From contig NZ_AP019791.1 in assembly GCF_007164525.1 (NCBI RefSeq), positions 496,001-560,000 of the forward strand: a stretch of DNA of 64,000 bases, written 5' to 3'. Positions 1 through 8,063 of the stretch are shown here, in pieces. Each line of letters opens with the position of its first letter. Position 1 is the stretch's first letter. The stretch is from Rubrobacter xylanophilus (lineage in GTDB: Bacteria; Actinomycetota; Rubrobacteria; Rubrobacterales; Rubrobacteraceae). A program made the position numbers and the translations under genes. Below the pieces are notes generated by a model. It worked only from the letters and a program-made list of their open reading frames with translations, was not told the DNA's origin and did no database searches.

Positions 1-171
1 AGCCTGCTGCGCGCCGCCGGGAGAGAGCTCGGCGGGGAGGGGGTGCGGTTCTGCGAGCTCGTCGTTGGCGGGGGAGCGGACGGGGAGCGGGTCGCCGGGG
101 AGGTGCTCCGCCTTCTCTCCACCCGGGATCAGGGCGGGTTCCTCCTCCGACATCTCCCGGGCGGGACTTGA
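1..171 (+). CDS. C-terminal fragment of an unidentified protein
   Basis: An open frame enters from the left edge and runs 56 codons to a TGA at 169-171. The visible residues are Arg/Gly/Leu-rich with C/G third positions, typical of genes in this window, and end in the run LLRHLPGGT. I recognise no motif and assign no function. The next gene on the same strand begins about 80-115 nt later, so the two could be co-transcribed. Confidence 0.55.
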   Translation, partial: SLLRAAGRELGGEGVRFCELVVGGGADGERVAGEVLRLLSTRDQGGFLLRHLPGGT

Positions 172-285
172 GATCTTGGTCCATCCGCGATAGGGTCGTG
201 CCCCGTGTCGTGGCACGGACCGGCGATGCGGAGGGAGTGATTCGCTCTGCTGGCATCGAACAGTGCGCTGCAGAACCTGGCGTCG

Positions 286-1320
286 GTGGACCTCTCGGAC
301 TTCGCCGTTCCGCTGGGTCTGGTGGTCGGAGCGGTGTTCGTGGGCTTTCTCTTCGAGCTCGTGGTTCTGAGGAAGCTGCGGGAGATGGCGGCCTCCACCA
401 GGTTCCGGGGGGACGACCTCATCGTGGGCGCGGTCAAGGGGGTCACCACGCTATGGTTCGGGATAGCTGGGGTGTATCTGGCGCTCGTCCGGCTCCCGCT
501 CACTCCGGCGGTCGCCGGTCTCCTCAGGGATCTTTTGCTCGCCTCGCTCATCCTCTCCGGCGTGATAGTGCTCGCGCGGATAGCCGCCCGGCTCGTCGGC
601 TTCTACACCGGGCGCATACAGGGGATGCCCTCCTCCTCGCTGTTGACCAACCTGGCCCGGATCACCGTGCTGGTGCTCGGCGGGCTCGTGATCCTGCAGT
701 CGCTTGGGATCGCGATCGGACCGCTCATCGCGGCCCTCGGGGTCGGGGGGCTCGCCGTGGCGCTCGCCATGCAGGAGACCCTCTCCAACCTCTTCAGCGG
801 GGTCATGATCATCGCCTCCCGCCAGCTGCGCCCCGGGGACTTCGTCCGGCTGGACTCCGGGGAGGAGGGCTACGTGGAGGACGTCAACTGGCGCAACACC
901 ACCATCCGCTCGCTGCCGAACAACATGATCATCGTCCCCAACGCCCGTCTGGCCCAGTCCGTGGTGACCAACTACTACCAGCCCGAGCGCAAGATGTCGG
1001 TGGTGATCCCGGTGGGGGTGAGCTACGAGAGCGACCTCTCCCACGTCGAGGAGGTGACCATCGCGGTGGCGAACGAGGTGATGACCGAGATCGAGGGCGG
1101 CGTCCCGGAGTTCGAGCCGTTTATCCGGTACAACAACTTCGGCTCCTACAGCATAGACTTCTCGGTGATCATGCAGACGCGCGAGGTGGTGGAGCAGTAC
1201 CGCATCAAACACGAGTTCATAAAGCGCCTGCACCGCCGCTACGGCGAGGAGGGGATAGTGATTCCCTACCCGATCATGACGAACATCCACGTCGGAGAGG
1301 GAATACCCACCCGCCGCTGA
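286..1320 (+). CDS. Small-conductance mechanosensitive channel (MscS family)
   Basis: Encodes 344 residues from a GTG at 286. Several hydrophobic helices in the first 150 residues are followed by the Gly/Ala-rich pore helix and its typical continuation (GVGGLAVALAMQETLSN, about residues 150-166), then a soluble beta domain with PGDFV and a PNARLAQSVVTNYY-type segment. The family releases solutes from the inner membrane under hypo-osmotic shock, which suits a cell that accumulates compatible solutes. The start is uncertain. In-frame coding-like sequence extends upstream to a TGA at 238-240. A GGAGGGA ribosome-binding site at 230-236 is better placed for a CTG at 247 than for GTG 286, but there is no ATG/GTG/TTG between the TGA and 286. 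Confidence 0.9.
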   Translation: MDLSDFAVPLGLVVGAVFVGFLFELVVLRKLREMAASTRFRGDDLIVGAVKGVTTLWFGIAGVYLALVRLPLTPAVAGLLRDLLLASLILSGVIVLARIAARLVGFYTGRIQGMPSSSLLTNLARITVLVLGGLVILQSLGIAIGPLIAALGVGGLAVALAMQETLSNLFSGVMIIASRQLRPGDFVRLDSGEEGYVEDVNWRNTTIRSLPNNMIIVPNARLAQSVVTNYYQPERKMSVVIPVGVSYESDLSHVEEVTIAVANEVMTEIEGGVPEFEPFIRYNNFGSYSIDFSVIMQTREVVEQYRIKHEFIKRLHRRYGEEGIVIPYPIMTNIHVGEGIPTRR

Positions 1321-1358
1321 GGACCCCTGCCGGCCGCCGTGGGTTATGATCTGTTGCC

Positions 1359-2054
1359 GTGACCCGCGGGCTGGCCTCATACCTGAGAAGCTTGGAGCCG
1401 GACCGGCAGGCGCTGCTCCTGCGCCGCGCTGCCTCCCGGCCTCTCCCCAACTGGCGCGAGGTCTACGAGAGCGTCTCCCCGGTGGATCTCAAGACGGGCG
1501 AGCGGCGCCCCAGGGTCCCGCCGCCCGGCTCACACCCCCGGCGCGCTGCGGTCCTCGTGCCGGTGCTTCTGGACCGGCGAGGACCCCGCCTGGTCTACAC
1601 GGTGCGTCGCGACCACCTGCCGGACCACGCGGGACAGATCTCCTTCCCCGGTGGTGGCATGGAATCCGGGGACGGCTCGCTCCGGGAGACCGCCCTGCGC
1701 GAGGCGCACGAGGAGATAGCGCTCGATCCTTCCCTGGTGGAGACCGCTGGACGCCTGGAGGAACTCTACATCCACGTCTCCAACTTCCTGGTGACCCCCT
1801 TCGTCGGACTGCTCCCGGAGGACACCGGCCTGGTCCTCGCCCCGGACGAGGTGGAGGAGATCTTCGTCGCCCCCATCGAGGAGCTGGTCGCCCCTGGAAC
1901 CTTCCGCCTCGTGCTTCGCGACCTCGGCGACGCTAAAGTGGGAGTCCCGGTCTTCTCGGCCGCCGGCCACGATATCTGGGGGGCGACCGCCGCCATCACC
2001 GCAGGCCTCCTGGCCCGGCTGGGCTGGGAGGGATACCGTGATCCCGCCCGCTGA
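1359..2054 (+). CDS. Nudix hydrolase, CoA pyrophosphatase-like (NudL/YeaB group)
   Basis: Protein of 231 aa. Residues 98-121 form the Nudix box (GGG, then REAHEEI), the Mg2+-binding helix of diphosphate hydrolases. It is preceded by LPDHAGQISFPGG at about 87-99, matching the UPF0035 signature that marks CoA-pyrophosphatase members. The likely reaction is hydrolysis of CoA or a related nucleoside diphosphate; the exact substrate is inferred. A TATGAT -10-like hexamer at 1345-1350 lies only 8 nt before the GTG start and no ribosome-binding site is visible, so the mRNA is probably leaderless. The gene is convergent with the inositol cytidylyltransferase gene. Confidence 0.85.
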   Translation: MTRGLASYLRSLEPDRQALLLRRAASRPLPNWREVYESVSPVDLKTGERRPRVPPPGSHPRRAAVLVPVLLDRRGPRLVYTVRRDHLPDHAGQISFPGGGMESGDGSLRETALREAHEEIALDPSLVETAGRLEELYIHVSNFLVTPFVGLLPEDTGLVLAPDEVEEIFVAPIEELVAPGTFRLVLRDLGDAKVGVPVFSAAGHDIWGATAAITAGLLARLGWEGYRDPAR

Positions 2055-2070
2055 AGGACGCTGTAGGAGG

Positions 2071-2115
2071 TTATCCACAAGATGTTGTGGAAAAGCCGCC
2101 TCCGGCGGTGGATAA
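2071..2115. promoter_or_regulatory. Cluster of three DnaA-box-like 9-mers in a convergent intergenic region
   Basis: The plus strand reads TTATCCACA at 2071-2079, an exact match to the DnaA-box consensus TTATNCACA. The minus strand gives TTTTCCACA (2094-2086) and TTATCCACC (2115-2107), each one mismatch from TTATCCACA. The same DNA can fold: CCACAA-GATG-TTGTGG (2075-2090) and CCGCC-TCC-GGCGG (2097-2109), so it may also be a bidirectional terminator between the convergent genes. No dnaA or dnaN lies nearby, which argues against oriC. Confidence 0.5.
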
Positions 2116-2152
2116 CTTGCGCTTCGTGTAACTTTCTTGCAACCGGAAGGGG

Positions 2153-3460
2153 TTACGTGCGTTCCTTCTTCAGCGCCAGCAGGCGGCGCAGGGCCTCGGC
2201 GTTGCCGAGGATCCCGGTCGCGAGCAGCGCCGCCACCGGCGCCCGCAGCATCCCCCCGAGGGCCAGAACGGCGAGCCTCACGTCCCGGGTGGCTCCGAGC
2301 CCGGTGAACCGGGAGGGCATCCTGCCCAGAGCTGCCTCCCAGCGGGCCCGGGTGTAGGAGACGAGCAGTGCCCCGGCGAGCGCCGGATACCCGGCGACCG
2401 CCGCCCGGCGGGTGCCCGCTCCGAGGGCGAGCCCGGAGATGATGAGCGCGTCGGCCCAGCGGTCGAGGGTGGCGTCGAAGACGGCCCCCCGCGGGGAGGA
2501 CTCCACCCGGGCCCGGGCCAGCTCTCCGTCACACCCGTCCACGACGGAGGCGAGCTGCACTAGCACTCCCCCGAGCCTGAGGCGTCCGGCGGCGAGCAGG
2601 CCGGCCCCCAGCGCCGCCAGGGCGAAGCTCAGCAGGCTGACCTGGTCGGGCGAGAGCGGGGCGTCGAGGAGCCGGCGGGTGATCCTGCGGCTGATCCGCC
2701 GGTTGATGTGGCGGGAGATGGGACCGTCGTTCCCGCTCGCGGCCCACCCCAGCACCATCTCCTCCGAGAGGCGCAGATCCCGCGGGGTGTCCACGTCGGT
2801 CCACGGCGCCCCGGCCAGATCGCAGGCCACCACCTCCCCCCCGGAGGCGAGCCAGGCCCGCTTGAGGTCGTTCCAGGAGAGCCGCTCCTGCCCCGCCGCC
2901 TCCCTCAACCGCCCCAGCGCAGACCGCGAGCAGAGGAAGAGCCCGGCATCCAGCCCGTCGTACTCCGGAAGCTTCTTGCCGAAGTCCACCACCCTCCCAT
3001 CTTCGATCCTCACCCGGGTGGCCTCGCCGGGGTCGGCGTAGACCGGCCGGGTATCCACCGCCGCCACGAAGTCCCCCTCGCATCCCAGCAGCCGCCGCAC
3101 CGAGTCCGGCGTGTGGACGTGGTCCACCATGGCTACCACGAACCGCTCCGGAAGAAACCTCATCGCCGCCAGAACGGAGGTCCCGTTGCCCCGCGGATAG
3201 TCCGGGTTCTCGACCACCCGTACCGGCAACCCCCGCTCCTTGCAGTACCCCGTCACCTCCTCTCCCCGGTGGCCGACCACCACGGCTATCTCGCCGTCCA
3301 AACCCCCGGCCCGTAGCGTCCTTACCGTGCGCTCCAGCAGCGTGAGCCCCGCCACCCGCGCAAGGGGCTTGGGACACCCGCACTCCCGCAGCCGCTCCCC
3401 AAAACCCGCGGCGAGCACCGCCGCACCGACCGAATCCCCGCGCCGCTCCGTCTCCGGCAT
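2153..3460 (-). CDS. Bifunctional CTP:L-myo-inositol-1-phosphate cytidylyltransferase / CDP-inositol:inositol-1-P transferase (DIPP synthase)
   Basis: 435 aa from ATG 3460, which is preceded by GGGAGG. Residues about 12-235 are a nucleotidyltransferase domain with LAAGFGERL and PKPL (residues 16-33), activating inositol-1-phosphate with CTP. Residues about 250-435 are a membrane CDP-alcohol phosphatidyltransferase with the motif DG-x2-AR-x8-G-x3-D-x3-D at about 308-337, condensing CDP-inositol with inositol-1-phosphate to phosphorylated di-myo-inositol phosphate. This fusion is the key enzyme of di-myo-inositol phosphate synthesis in thermophiles. The divergent neighbour makes its substrate. 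A start 33 codons further upstream is open but lacks a ribosome-binding site. A separate phosphatase for the last step is not identified here. Confidence 0.9.
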   Translation of the reverse strand: MPETERRGDSVGAAVLAAGFGERLRECGCPKPLARVAGLTLLERTVRTLRAGGLDGEIAVVVGHRGEEVTGYCKERGLPVRVVENPDYPRGNGTSVLAAMRFLPERFVVAMVDHVHTPDSVRRLLGCEGDFVAAVDTRPVYADPGEATRVRIEDGRVVDFGKKLPEYDGLDAGLFLCSRSALGRLREAAGQERLSWNDLKRAWLASGGEVVACDLAGAPWTDVDTPRDLRLSEEMVLGWAASGNDGPISRHINRRISRRITRRLLDAPLSPDQVSLLSFALAALGAGLLAAGRLRLGGVLVQLASVVDGCDGELARARVESSPRGAVFDATLDRWADALIISGLALGAGTRRAAVAGYPALAGALLVSYTRARWEAALGRMPSRFTGLGATRDVRLAVLALGGMLRAPVAALLATGILGNAEALRRLLALKKERT

Positions 3461-3605
3461 GCCCGTCCCGCCTCCCGTTAACGATAGGATCCGCGAAAAC
3501 CCATCCGCCGCCGGGGATGGAAGTTCCCCGGAGAAGGTGAAATGTATGTTAACTCGCACCCCATGATCCTACAAGCACCAGCGACAACCGAGTGCTTTTG
3601 TTCGT

Positions 3606-3635
3606 TTGGATCAAGAGCCATTGAGGGCTTATAAT
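3606..3635 (+). promoter_or_regulatory. Promoter of the inositol-phosphate synthase gene
   Basis: TTGGAT (3606-3611), an 18-nt spacer and a consensus TATAAT (3630-3635) precede the gene. Transcription would begin near 3642, giving a leader of about 50 nt with AAGGAGG at 3679-3685. The 231-bp divergent region is A/T-richer than the genome and contains two GTTAAC hexamers (3477-3482 and 3548-3553) that could be shared regulatory elements. Confidence 0.6.
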
Positions 3636-3691
3636 CTCATCCCTTTGTCCGGGGCGTAGATGCATACTCCGAGGCAGGAAGGAGGCGGAGC

Positions 3692-5041
3692 ATGGGCGAG
3701 AGGCGGCAGAGAGCAAGAGAGCGGGGTGCGGTCGAGGGGCGTCCTGTGGACGGCAAGTTGGGTGTGATGCTGGTGGGGGTAGGAGGAGCGGTTGCGACCA
3801 CCTTCATGGCGGGCATTGAGCTCGTAAGGCGGGGCTTTGGGGAGCCGGTTGGGTCCCTGAGCCAGCTGGGGAGGCTTGTGGTGGAGGGGGAGAAGAGGGA
3901 GAGGATAAAGGACCTTCTGCCGCTTGCCTCTGTGGAGGATCTTGTGTTTGGGGGCTGGGACGTCTTTGGGGAGGACTGCTACGAGGCGGCGGTGGGGGCT
4001 GGGGTTTTGAGCAAGGAGCACCTTGGGGTGGTGCGGGAAGCGCTCAAGGAAGTTGAAGTGTTGAGGGGGGTTTTCGACGGGCGCTTTGTGAGCTCTCTTG
4101 AGGGGGATTACACCAAGGAGGGGGAGTACGGGAGCCTCAAGGAGGCGGTCTCGCTCATAAGGGAGGACATCCGCTCCTTCAGGGAGAGGAGCGGTGTGGA
4201 GAGGGTTGTGATGATCAACTGCGCCTCCACGGAGGCGTATGTGGATTCTGAGGCGGCGAGGCGGGTACACGGGAGCGTTGAGGACTTTGAGCGGGCGCTC
4301 GAGGAGAAGCGGCATCATCCTGCCATACCGCCCTCTGTGCTCTATGCGTATGCGGCCATAGAGGAGGGGGTACCCTACGCCAACGGCACGCCCTCGCTGG
4401 GGGCTGAGAGCGGGGCTTTGAAGGAGCTTGCCGAAAGCAGGGGGGTTGCTCTGTGTGGCAAGGACTTCAAGAGCGGGCAGACCTTCATAAAGAGCGCTTT
4501 GGCCCCGGCGATAAAGGCGAGGATGCTGGGGATGGAGGGGTGGTTTTCGACCAACATCCTGGGCAACCGGGACGGGCTTGTGCTGGAGGAGCCGGCCAAC
4601 TTCAAGAGCAAGGAGATAACCAAGCGCTCGGTGCTCGATGCGATTCTTGAGCCTGAGGTCTATGGGGAGCTCTACGGGGAGCTCCACCACCGGGTAGAGA
4701 TCAACTACTACCCCCCGCGGGGGGATGCCAAGGAAGGGTGGGACAACATAGACATCTTTGGGTGGCTTGGCTATCCGATGCAGATAAAGGTCAACTTTTT
4801 GGCGCGGGACTCCATACTGGCGGCGCCGATGGTGTTGGATCTGGTGCTGTTTTTGGACCTTGCGCAGAGGGAGGGGCTTGGAGGGGTACAGCGGTGGCTC
4901 TCCTTCTACTTCAAGAGCCCCATGGAGGAGGAGGGGGGCAGGGTTGAGCACGACTTGTTTGTGCAGCTACTGATGTTGAGGGAGCGGCTGCGCGAGATGG
5001 CGGGGCTCGGGCCTCTTTGTGACCCCTCCTCCCTCCGATGA
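3692..5041 (+). CDS. ino1: Inositol-3-phosphate (L-myo-inositol-1-phosphate) synthase
   Basis: 449 aa. Converts glucose 6-phosphate to inositol phosphate with tightly bound NAD. An N-terminal Rossmann motif GVGGAVATT (about residues 28-36) is followed by the family blocks NGTPSLGAESGAL, CGKDFKSGQT, NILGNRDG and NFKSKE, the last two forming the catalytic domain. It supplies inositol phosphate to the divergent DIPP synthase and possibly to phosphatidylinositol. Start ATG 3692 follows AAGGAGG by 6 nt. Codon use is unlike the neighbours: many TTG, CTT, GTT, TTT and GGG codons where flanking genes prefer C-ending codons. That suggests later acquisition or special expression constraints. Confidence 0.93.
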   Translation: MGERRQRARERGAVEGRPVDGKLGVMLVGVGGAVATTFMAGIELVRRGFGEPVGSLSQLGRLVVEGEKRERIKDLLPLASVEDLVFGGWDVFGEDCYEAAVGAGVLSKEHLGVVREALKEVEVLRGVFDGRFVSSLEGDYTKEGEYGSLKEAVSLIREDIRSFRERSGVERVVMINCASTEAYVDSEAARRVHGSVEDFERALEEKRHHPAIPPSVLYAYAAIEEGVPYANGTPSLGAESGALKELAESRGVALCGKDFKSGQTFIKSALAPAIKARMLGMEGWFSTNILGNRDGLVLEEPANFKSKEITKRSVLDAILEPEVYGELYGELHHRVEINYYPPRGDAKEGWDNIDIFGWLGYPMQIKVNFLARDSILAAPMVLDLVLFLDLAQREGLGGVQRWLSFYFKSPMEEEGGRVEHDLFVQLLMLRERLREMAGLGPLCDPSSLR

Positions 5042-5116
5042 GGCGGTGGAAATGCCACCCGCGGGCTTTACAATAGGCCGCAGAGAGAGCCGGAGAGCAC
5101 GAGAGGTGGTAATACG

Positions 5117-5419
5117 GTGGTTACCGAGGAGAGAGTCAGGGACCAGCTCAGGAACGTCATAGACCCGGAGCTCGGGATGGATCTCGTGGAGCTGGGGCTC
5201 ATCTACGACATCGGGATCCACGACGAGGGCCGTCACGTGGACGTCACCTTCTCCCTGACCAGCCCGATGTGTCCGGTTGGGGACCTCATCCAGGAGCAGG
5301 TGGAGACGGAGGTACTCTCCATAGAGGGGGTTGAGACGGTCAACGCGCAGCTGACCTTCGAGCCCATGTGGAACCCGGACATGATGAGCCCCGCCGCAAA
5401 GCTCTTCTTCGGGCGGTAG
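5117..5419 (+). CDS. MIP18/DUF59-family iron-sulfur assembly protein (SufT/PaaD-like)
   Basis: 100 aa, essentially only the DUF59 domain. It shows the hallmark VIDPELGMDLVELGLIYDI near the N-terminus and the SPMCPVGD loop, whose cysteine is the conserved residue of this family. Members help mature Fe-S clusters or act in phenylacetyl-CoA oxygenase assembly. As a stand-alone gene with no suf or paa neighbours, a general Fe-S maturation role is the likelier one. A TACAAT -10-like hexamer lies at about 5070-5075. The alkylation-repair glycosylase reading frame opens directly after its stop. Confidence 0.85.
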   Translation: MVTEERVRDQLRNVIDPELGMDLVELGLIYDIGIHDEGRHVDVTFSLTSPMCPVGDLIQEQVETEVLSIEGVETVNAQLTFEPMWNPDMMSPAAKLFFGR

Positions 5420-5525
5420 GAGGGGTATAAAGATCCCAATCTCCGATCACGCGGCCCCGGCATCCGGATGGGATGCCGGGGCCGCGCATCTGCTCGGCTG
5501 TGGGGATGCGGTCATCGCCGCCCTG

Positions 5526-6089
5526 GTGCGCCGGGTCGGGCCGCTCGGCGAGGAGGGGCGTTCCCGGGGAAGGCCGGAGGATCCTTACGGGGCGCTCGTC
5601 CGGACGGTCGTTGGGCAGCAGCTCTCCGTCCGGGCTGCACGCAGCATCTACGGTCGGCTGTGTGCCCGGTTCGGGGGGCGTCCGCCGCTTCCCGGGGAGC
5701 TCGAGGCCGTGTCCGACGACGAGCTCCGGGCGTGCGGTGTCTCCGGGGCCAAGGCCCGCTGTCTGAGGGAGCTGGCCCGCAGCGTGGAGGAGGGGAGTCT
5801 GCCGCTCGGGGAACTGGGGCGTCTGTCCGACGAAGAGGTCGTTTCCCGTCTCACCGCGGTCAGGGGCATCGGGCGCTGGAGCGCCGAGATGTTCCTCATC
5901 TTCCACCTCCGGCGCCCCGACGTGCTCCCGGTCGGGGATCTCGGTCTCCGCCGGGCCGCCGCCCTACTCTACCGGCTTCCTGAGCCTCCCGGACCGGAAG
6001 CGTTCCGGCGGCTCGCGATGCCCTGGCGGCCCTGGCGCACCACCGCCTGCCTCTACCTCTGGCGCTCCCTGGACGCGCTGCCCGGATGA
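5526..6089 (+). CDS. DNA-3-methyladenine glycosylase (AlkA, HhH-GPD superfamily)
   Basis: Base-excision repair glycosylase for alkylated purines. It shows VVGQQLSVRAA, the helix-hairpin-helix LTAVRGIGRWSAEM and the downstream catalytic aspartate in PVGDLGLRRA. The first canonical start is GTG 5526 (187 aa), but the frame stays open with family-like N-terminal sequence upstream (DHAAPAS, then GDAVIAALVRRVG), back to AGGAGGGG at 5418-5425. No ATG/GTG/TTG exists there; only ATA 5427 and ATC 5433 or 5439 could initiate. The real protein is therefore probably about 30 residues longer and uses a rare start. The 3-prime end is complete. Confidence 0.85.
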   Translation: MRRVGPLGEEGRSRGRPEDPYGALVRTVVGQQLSVRAARSIYGRLCARFGGRPPLPGELEAVSDDELRACGVSGAKARCLRELARSVEEGSLPLGELGRLSDEEVVSRLTAVRGIGRWSAEMFLIFHLRRPDVLPVGDLGLRRAAALLYRLPEPPGPEAFRRLAMPWRPWRTTACLYLWRSLDALPG

Positions 6090-6181
6090 TACTTCCGTTC
6101 CGGCCGGTTATCATGCGCTTCTGTGCCGGACGTTCTTCCTGGAAGGGTGGTACGTGCCAGCGGAGCGGAGGGAGGAAGGTT

Positions 6182-6583
6182 TTGAAGGTCGTGGAGGTCA
6201 GCGTGAGGACCAGCCGGCGGTACGAGTTCGTCAGCATAACCGACGAGGTGCGTCGGGCAGTCCGGGAGTCGGGCGTGGAGGAAGGGGTGTGCGTGATCAC
6301 CTCTGCGCACACCACCGCCGGGGTGACCGTCAACGAGGACTACGATCCGGATGTCGCCCGGGACCTCACCGCTGCGAGCGAGGCCCTGGTGAACGCCCTC
6401 GACGTCAGCTTCGTGCACGCCGAGGGCAACAGCGACTCGCACCTGCTCACCAGCCTCTTCGGCCAGTCCGAGACTCTTCTGGTGCGGGACGGGGAGCCGC
6501 AGCTCGGGCGCTGGCAGGGAGTGTTTCTGGCCGAGTTCGACGGGCCCAGGAGCCGCACCGTGCGGGTGACGGTCATCGAATAG
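6182..6583 (+). CDS. YjbQ/UPF0047 family protein
   Basis: 133 aa beginning at TTG 6182, placed 6 nt after GGAGG (6171-6175); an ATG at 6086 is open but has no ribosome-binding site. The family core is visible as VCVITSAHTTAGVTVNED, then HAEGNSDSHLLTSLFG and GRWQGVFLAEFDGPR, including the conserved histidine and acidic residues of the beta-barrel active site. Some members replace thiamine-phosphate synthase weakly; the physiological role is not settled. No thiamine genes are adjacent. Confidence 0.85.
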   Translation: MKVVEVSVRTSRRYEFVSITDEVRRAVRESGVEEGVCVITSAHTTAGVTVNEDYDPDVARDLTAASEALVNALDVSFVHAEGNSDSHLLTSLFGQSETLLVRDGEPQLGRWQGVFLAEFDGPRSRTVRVTVIE

Positions 6584-6593
6584 GAGGTAGGAA

Positions 6594-7961
6594 GTGGAGC
6601 TCATAGCCGCCATAGACAACCTGCTCTGGGGGTACCTGCTCGTATTCCTGTTGCTCGGCGTCGGCATACTCCTCACCTTCGTGCTGCGTGGAATACAGTT
6701 CCGGATGCTCGGTCCCGCGCTCTATCTGGCCCTCATCCGGCGCAAGGAAGAGGGGGCCGACGGGGACATCTCGCATTTTCAGGCGCTCATGACCGCGCTC
6801 GCGGCCACGGTGGGGACCGGCAACATCGTCGGGGTGGCGACCGCCATCGCCGCGGGAGGGCCCGGGGCGCTGTTCTGGATGTGGATCACGGCGCTCTTCG
6901 GGATGGCCACCAAGTACTCGGAGGCGCTGCTCGGTGTCAAGTACCGGCACACGGACGCAGCGGGGGAGAAGAGCGGCGGACCGGCCTTCTATCTCACCCG
7001 GGGCATCGCCGAGGTGTGGAACAACGGGCCCGGGCGAGCCGTGGGGCGGGTGCTCGGTGTTCTCTTCGCGCTTTTCGCTGCGGTGGCTGCCTTCGGCATC
7101 GGCAACATGGTGCAGGCCAACGCCACCGCCACCAACATAAACAACGTGACCGGCATACCCCGGTGGGTGATCGGGGTTGTCCTGGTCGTGCTCGCCGCGG
7201 CGGTCATTCTCGGCGGCATCCGGTCCATCGGCCGCTTCACGGCGTTCTTCGTCCCCATCATGGCGCTCTTCTACGTGCTGGCCGCCACGGTGGTGCTCAT
7301 CGTCAACATAGAGAACCTGCCCGGGGCCATAGCCACCGTCGTCTCCGACGCGTTCACCGGGACGGCGGCGGCCGGGGGCTTCGCAGGGGCCACGGTCGCG
7401 GCGGCGATCCGGTTCGGCGTCGCCCGCGGGCTCTTCTCCAACGAGTCCGGGCTTGGTACGGGCGGCATAGCGGCCGCCGCCGCCCAGACCAGCGTCCCGG
7501 CGCGGCAGGCGCTGGTCTCCATGACCCAGACCTTCATAGACACCATAGTCATCTGCTCGTTCACCGGGCTCGCCATCGTCTCCACCGGCGTGTGGACCGA
7601 GTCCGACGACCCCGGCGTGCTCACCCAGATGGCGTTCTCCGAGTCCATCGGCGGCATCGGACCGGTTCTGGTGGCGGTGGGGCTAGCGTTCTTCGCTTTC
7701 TCCACCGTGCTCGGGTGGGCTTACTACGGCGAGCGGAACCTGGAGTACCTCTTCGGGCGAGTGGCCGTCACGCCCTACCGGTTGATCTTCATCGCGGCCA
7801 TCTTCGTCGGGACCGTGCGCGAGCTGGAGAGCCTCTTCCTCATCTCCGACCTGATGAACGGGCTCATGGCGTTGCCCAACCTCATCGGTCTGATCTTGCT
7901 TTCCGGTGTCGTGGCCCGGGAGACGCGCGACTACTTCCGGAGAGCGGGACGTCAGGTATGA
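6594..7961 (+). CDS. Sodium:alanine symporter, AGCS family
   Basis: 455 aa polytopic membrane protein. It carries the AGCS signature around TALAATVGTGNIVGVATAIAA (about residues 62-82) and the later block ARGLFSNESGLGTGG. Members import alanine or glycine with Na+. The GTG start at 6594 lies 10 nt after the YjbQ stop with GGAGG just before it, so the pair is probably an operon. About eleven hydrophobic segments are evident, as usual for the family. Substrate specificity between alanine and glycine cannot be read from the sequence. Confidence 0.93.
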   Translation: MELIAAIDNLLWGYLLVFLLLGVGILLTFVLRGIQFRMLGPALYLALIRRKEEGADGDISHFQALMTALAATVGTGNIVGVATAIAAGGPGALFWMWITALFGMATKYSEALLGVKYRHTDAAGEKSGGPAFYLTRGIAEVWNNGPGRAVGRVLGVLFALFAAVAAFGIGNMVQANATATNINNVTGIPRWVIGVVLVVLAAAVILGGIRSIGRFTAFFVPIMALFYVLAATVVLIVNIENLPGAIATVVSDAFTGTAAAGGFAGATVAAAIRFGVARGLFSNESGLGTGGIAAAAAQTSVPARQALVSMTQTFIDTIVICSFTGLAIVSTGVWTESDDPGVLTQMAFSESIGGIGPVLVAVGLAFFAFSTVLGWAYYGERNLEYLFGRVAVTPYRLIFIAAIFVGTVRELESLFLISDLMNGLMALPNLIGLILLSGVVARETRDYFRRAGRQV

Positions 7962-8063
7962 CGCCGCGGTCCTGCGGGTAGAAAAATTCCCGGCGCGGGG
8001 TGACAATAGCGCACTCCGCAGGGACTTGTAGGTGAGGCGGCGCTTCCCGGGAGGTTCTGCGTT

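Noticed and set aside
168-1349. A 393-codon frame overlapping mscS in another reading frame
   Set aside because: Gly/Arg/Ala-rich translation without hydrophobic pattern; the mscS frame has clear membrane helices and signature.
2071-2115. Interpretation of the DnaA-box cluster as the replication origin
   Set aside because: No dnaA, dnaN, gyrB, rpmH or A/T-rich unwinding region in the neighbourhood, and the region is only 98 bp between convergent genes.
3629-4951. A 440-codon minus-strand frame opposite the inositol-phosphate synthase gene
   Set aside because: Product is a Pro/Leu/His-rich shadow without domain signatures, and the plus frame has all inositol-synthase blocks and a good ribosome-binding site.
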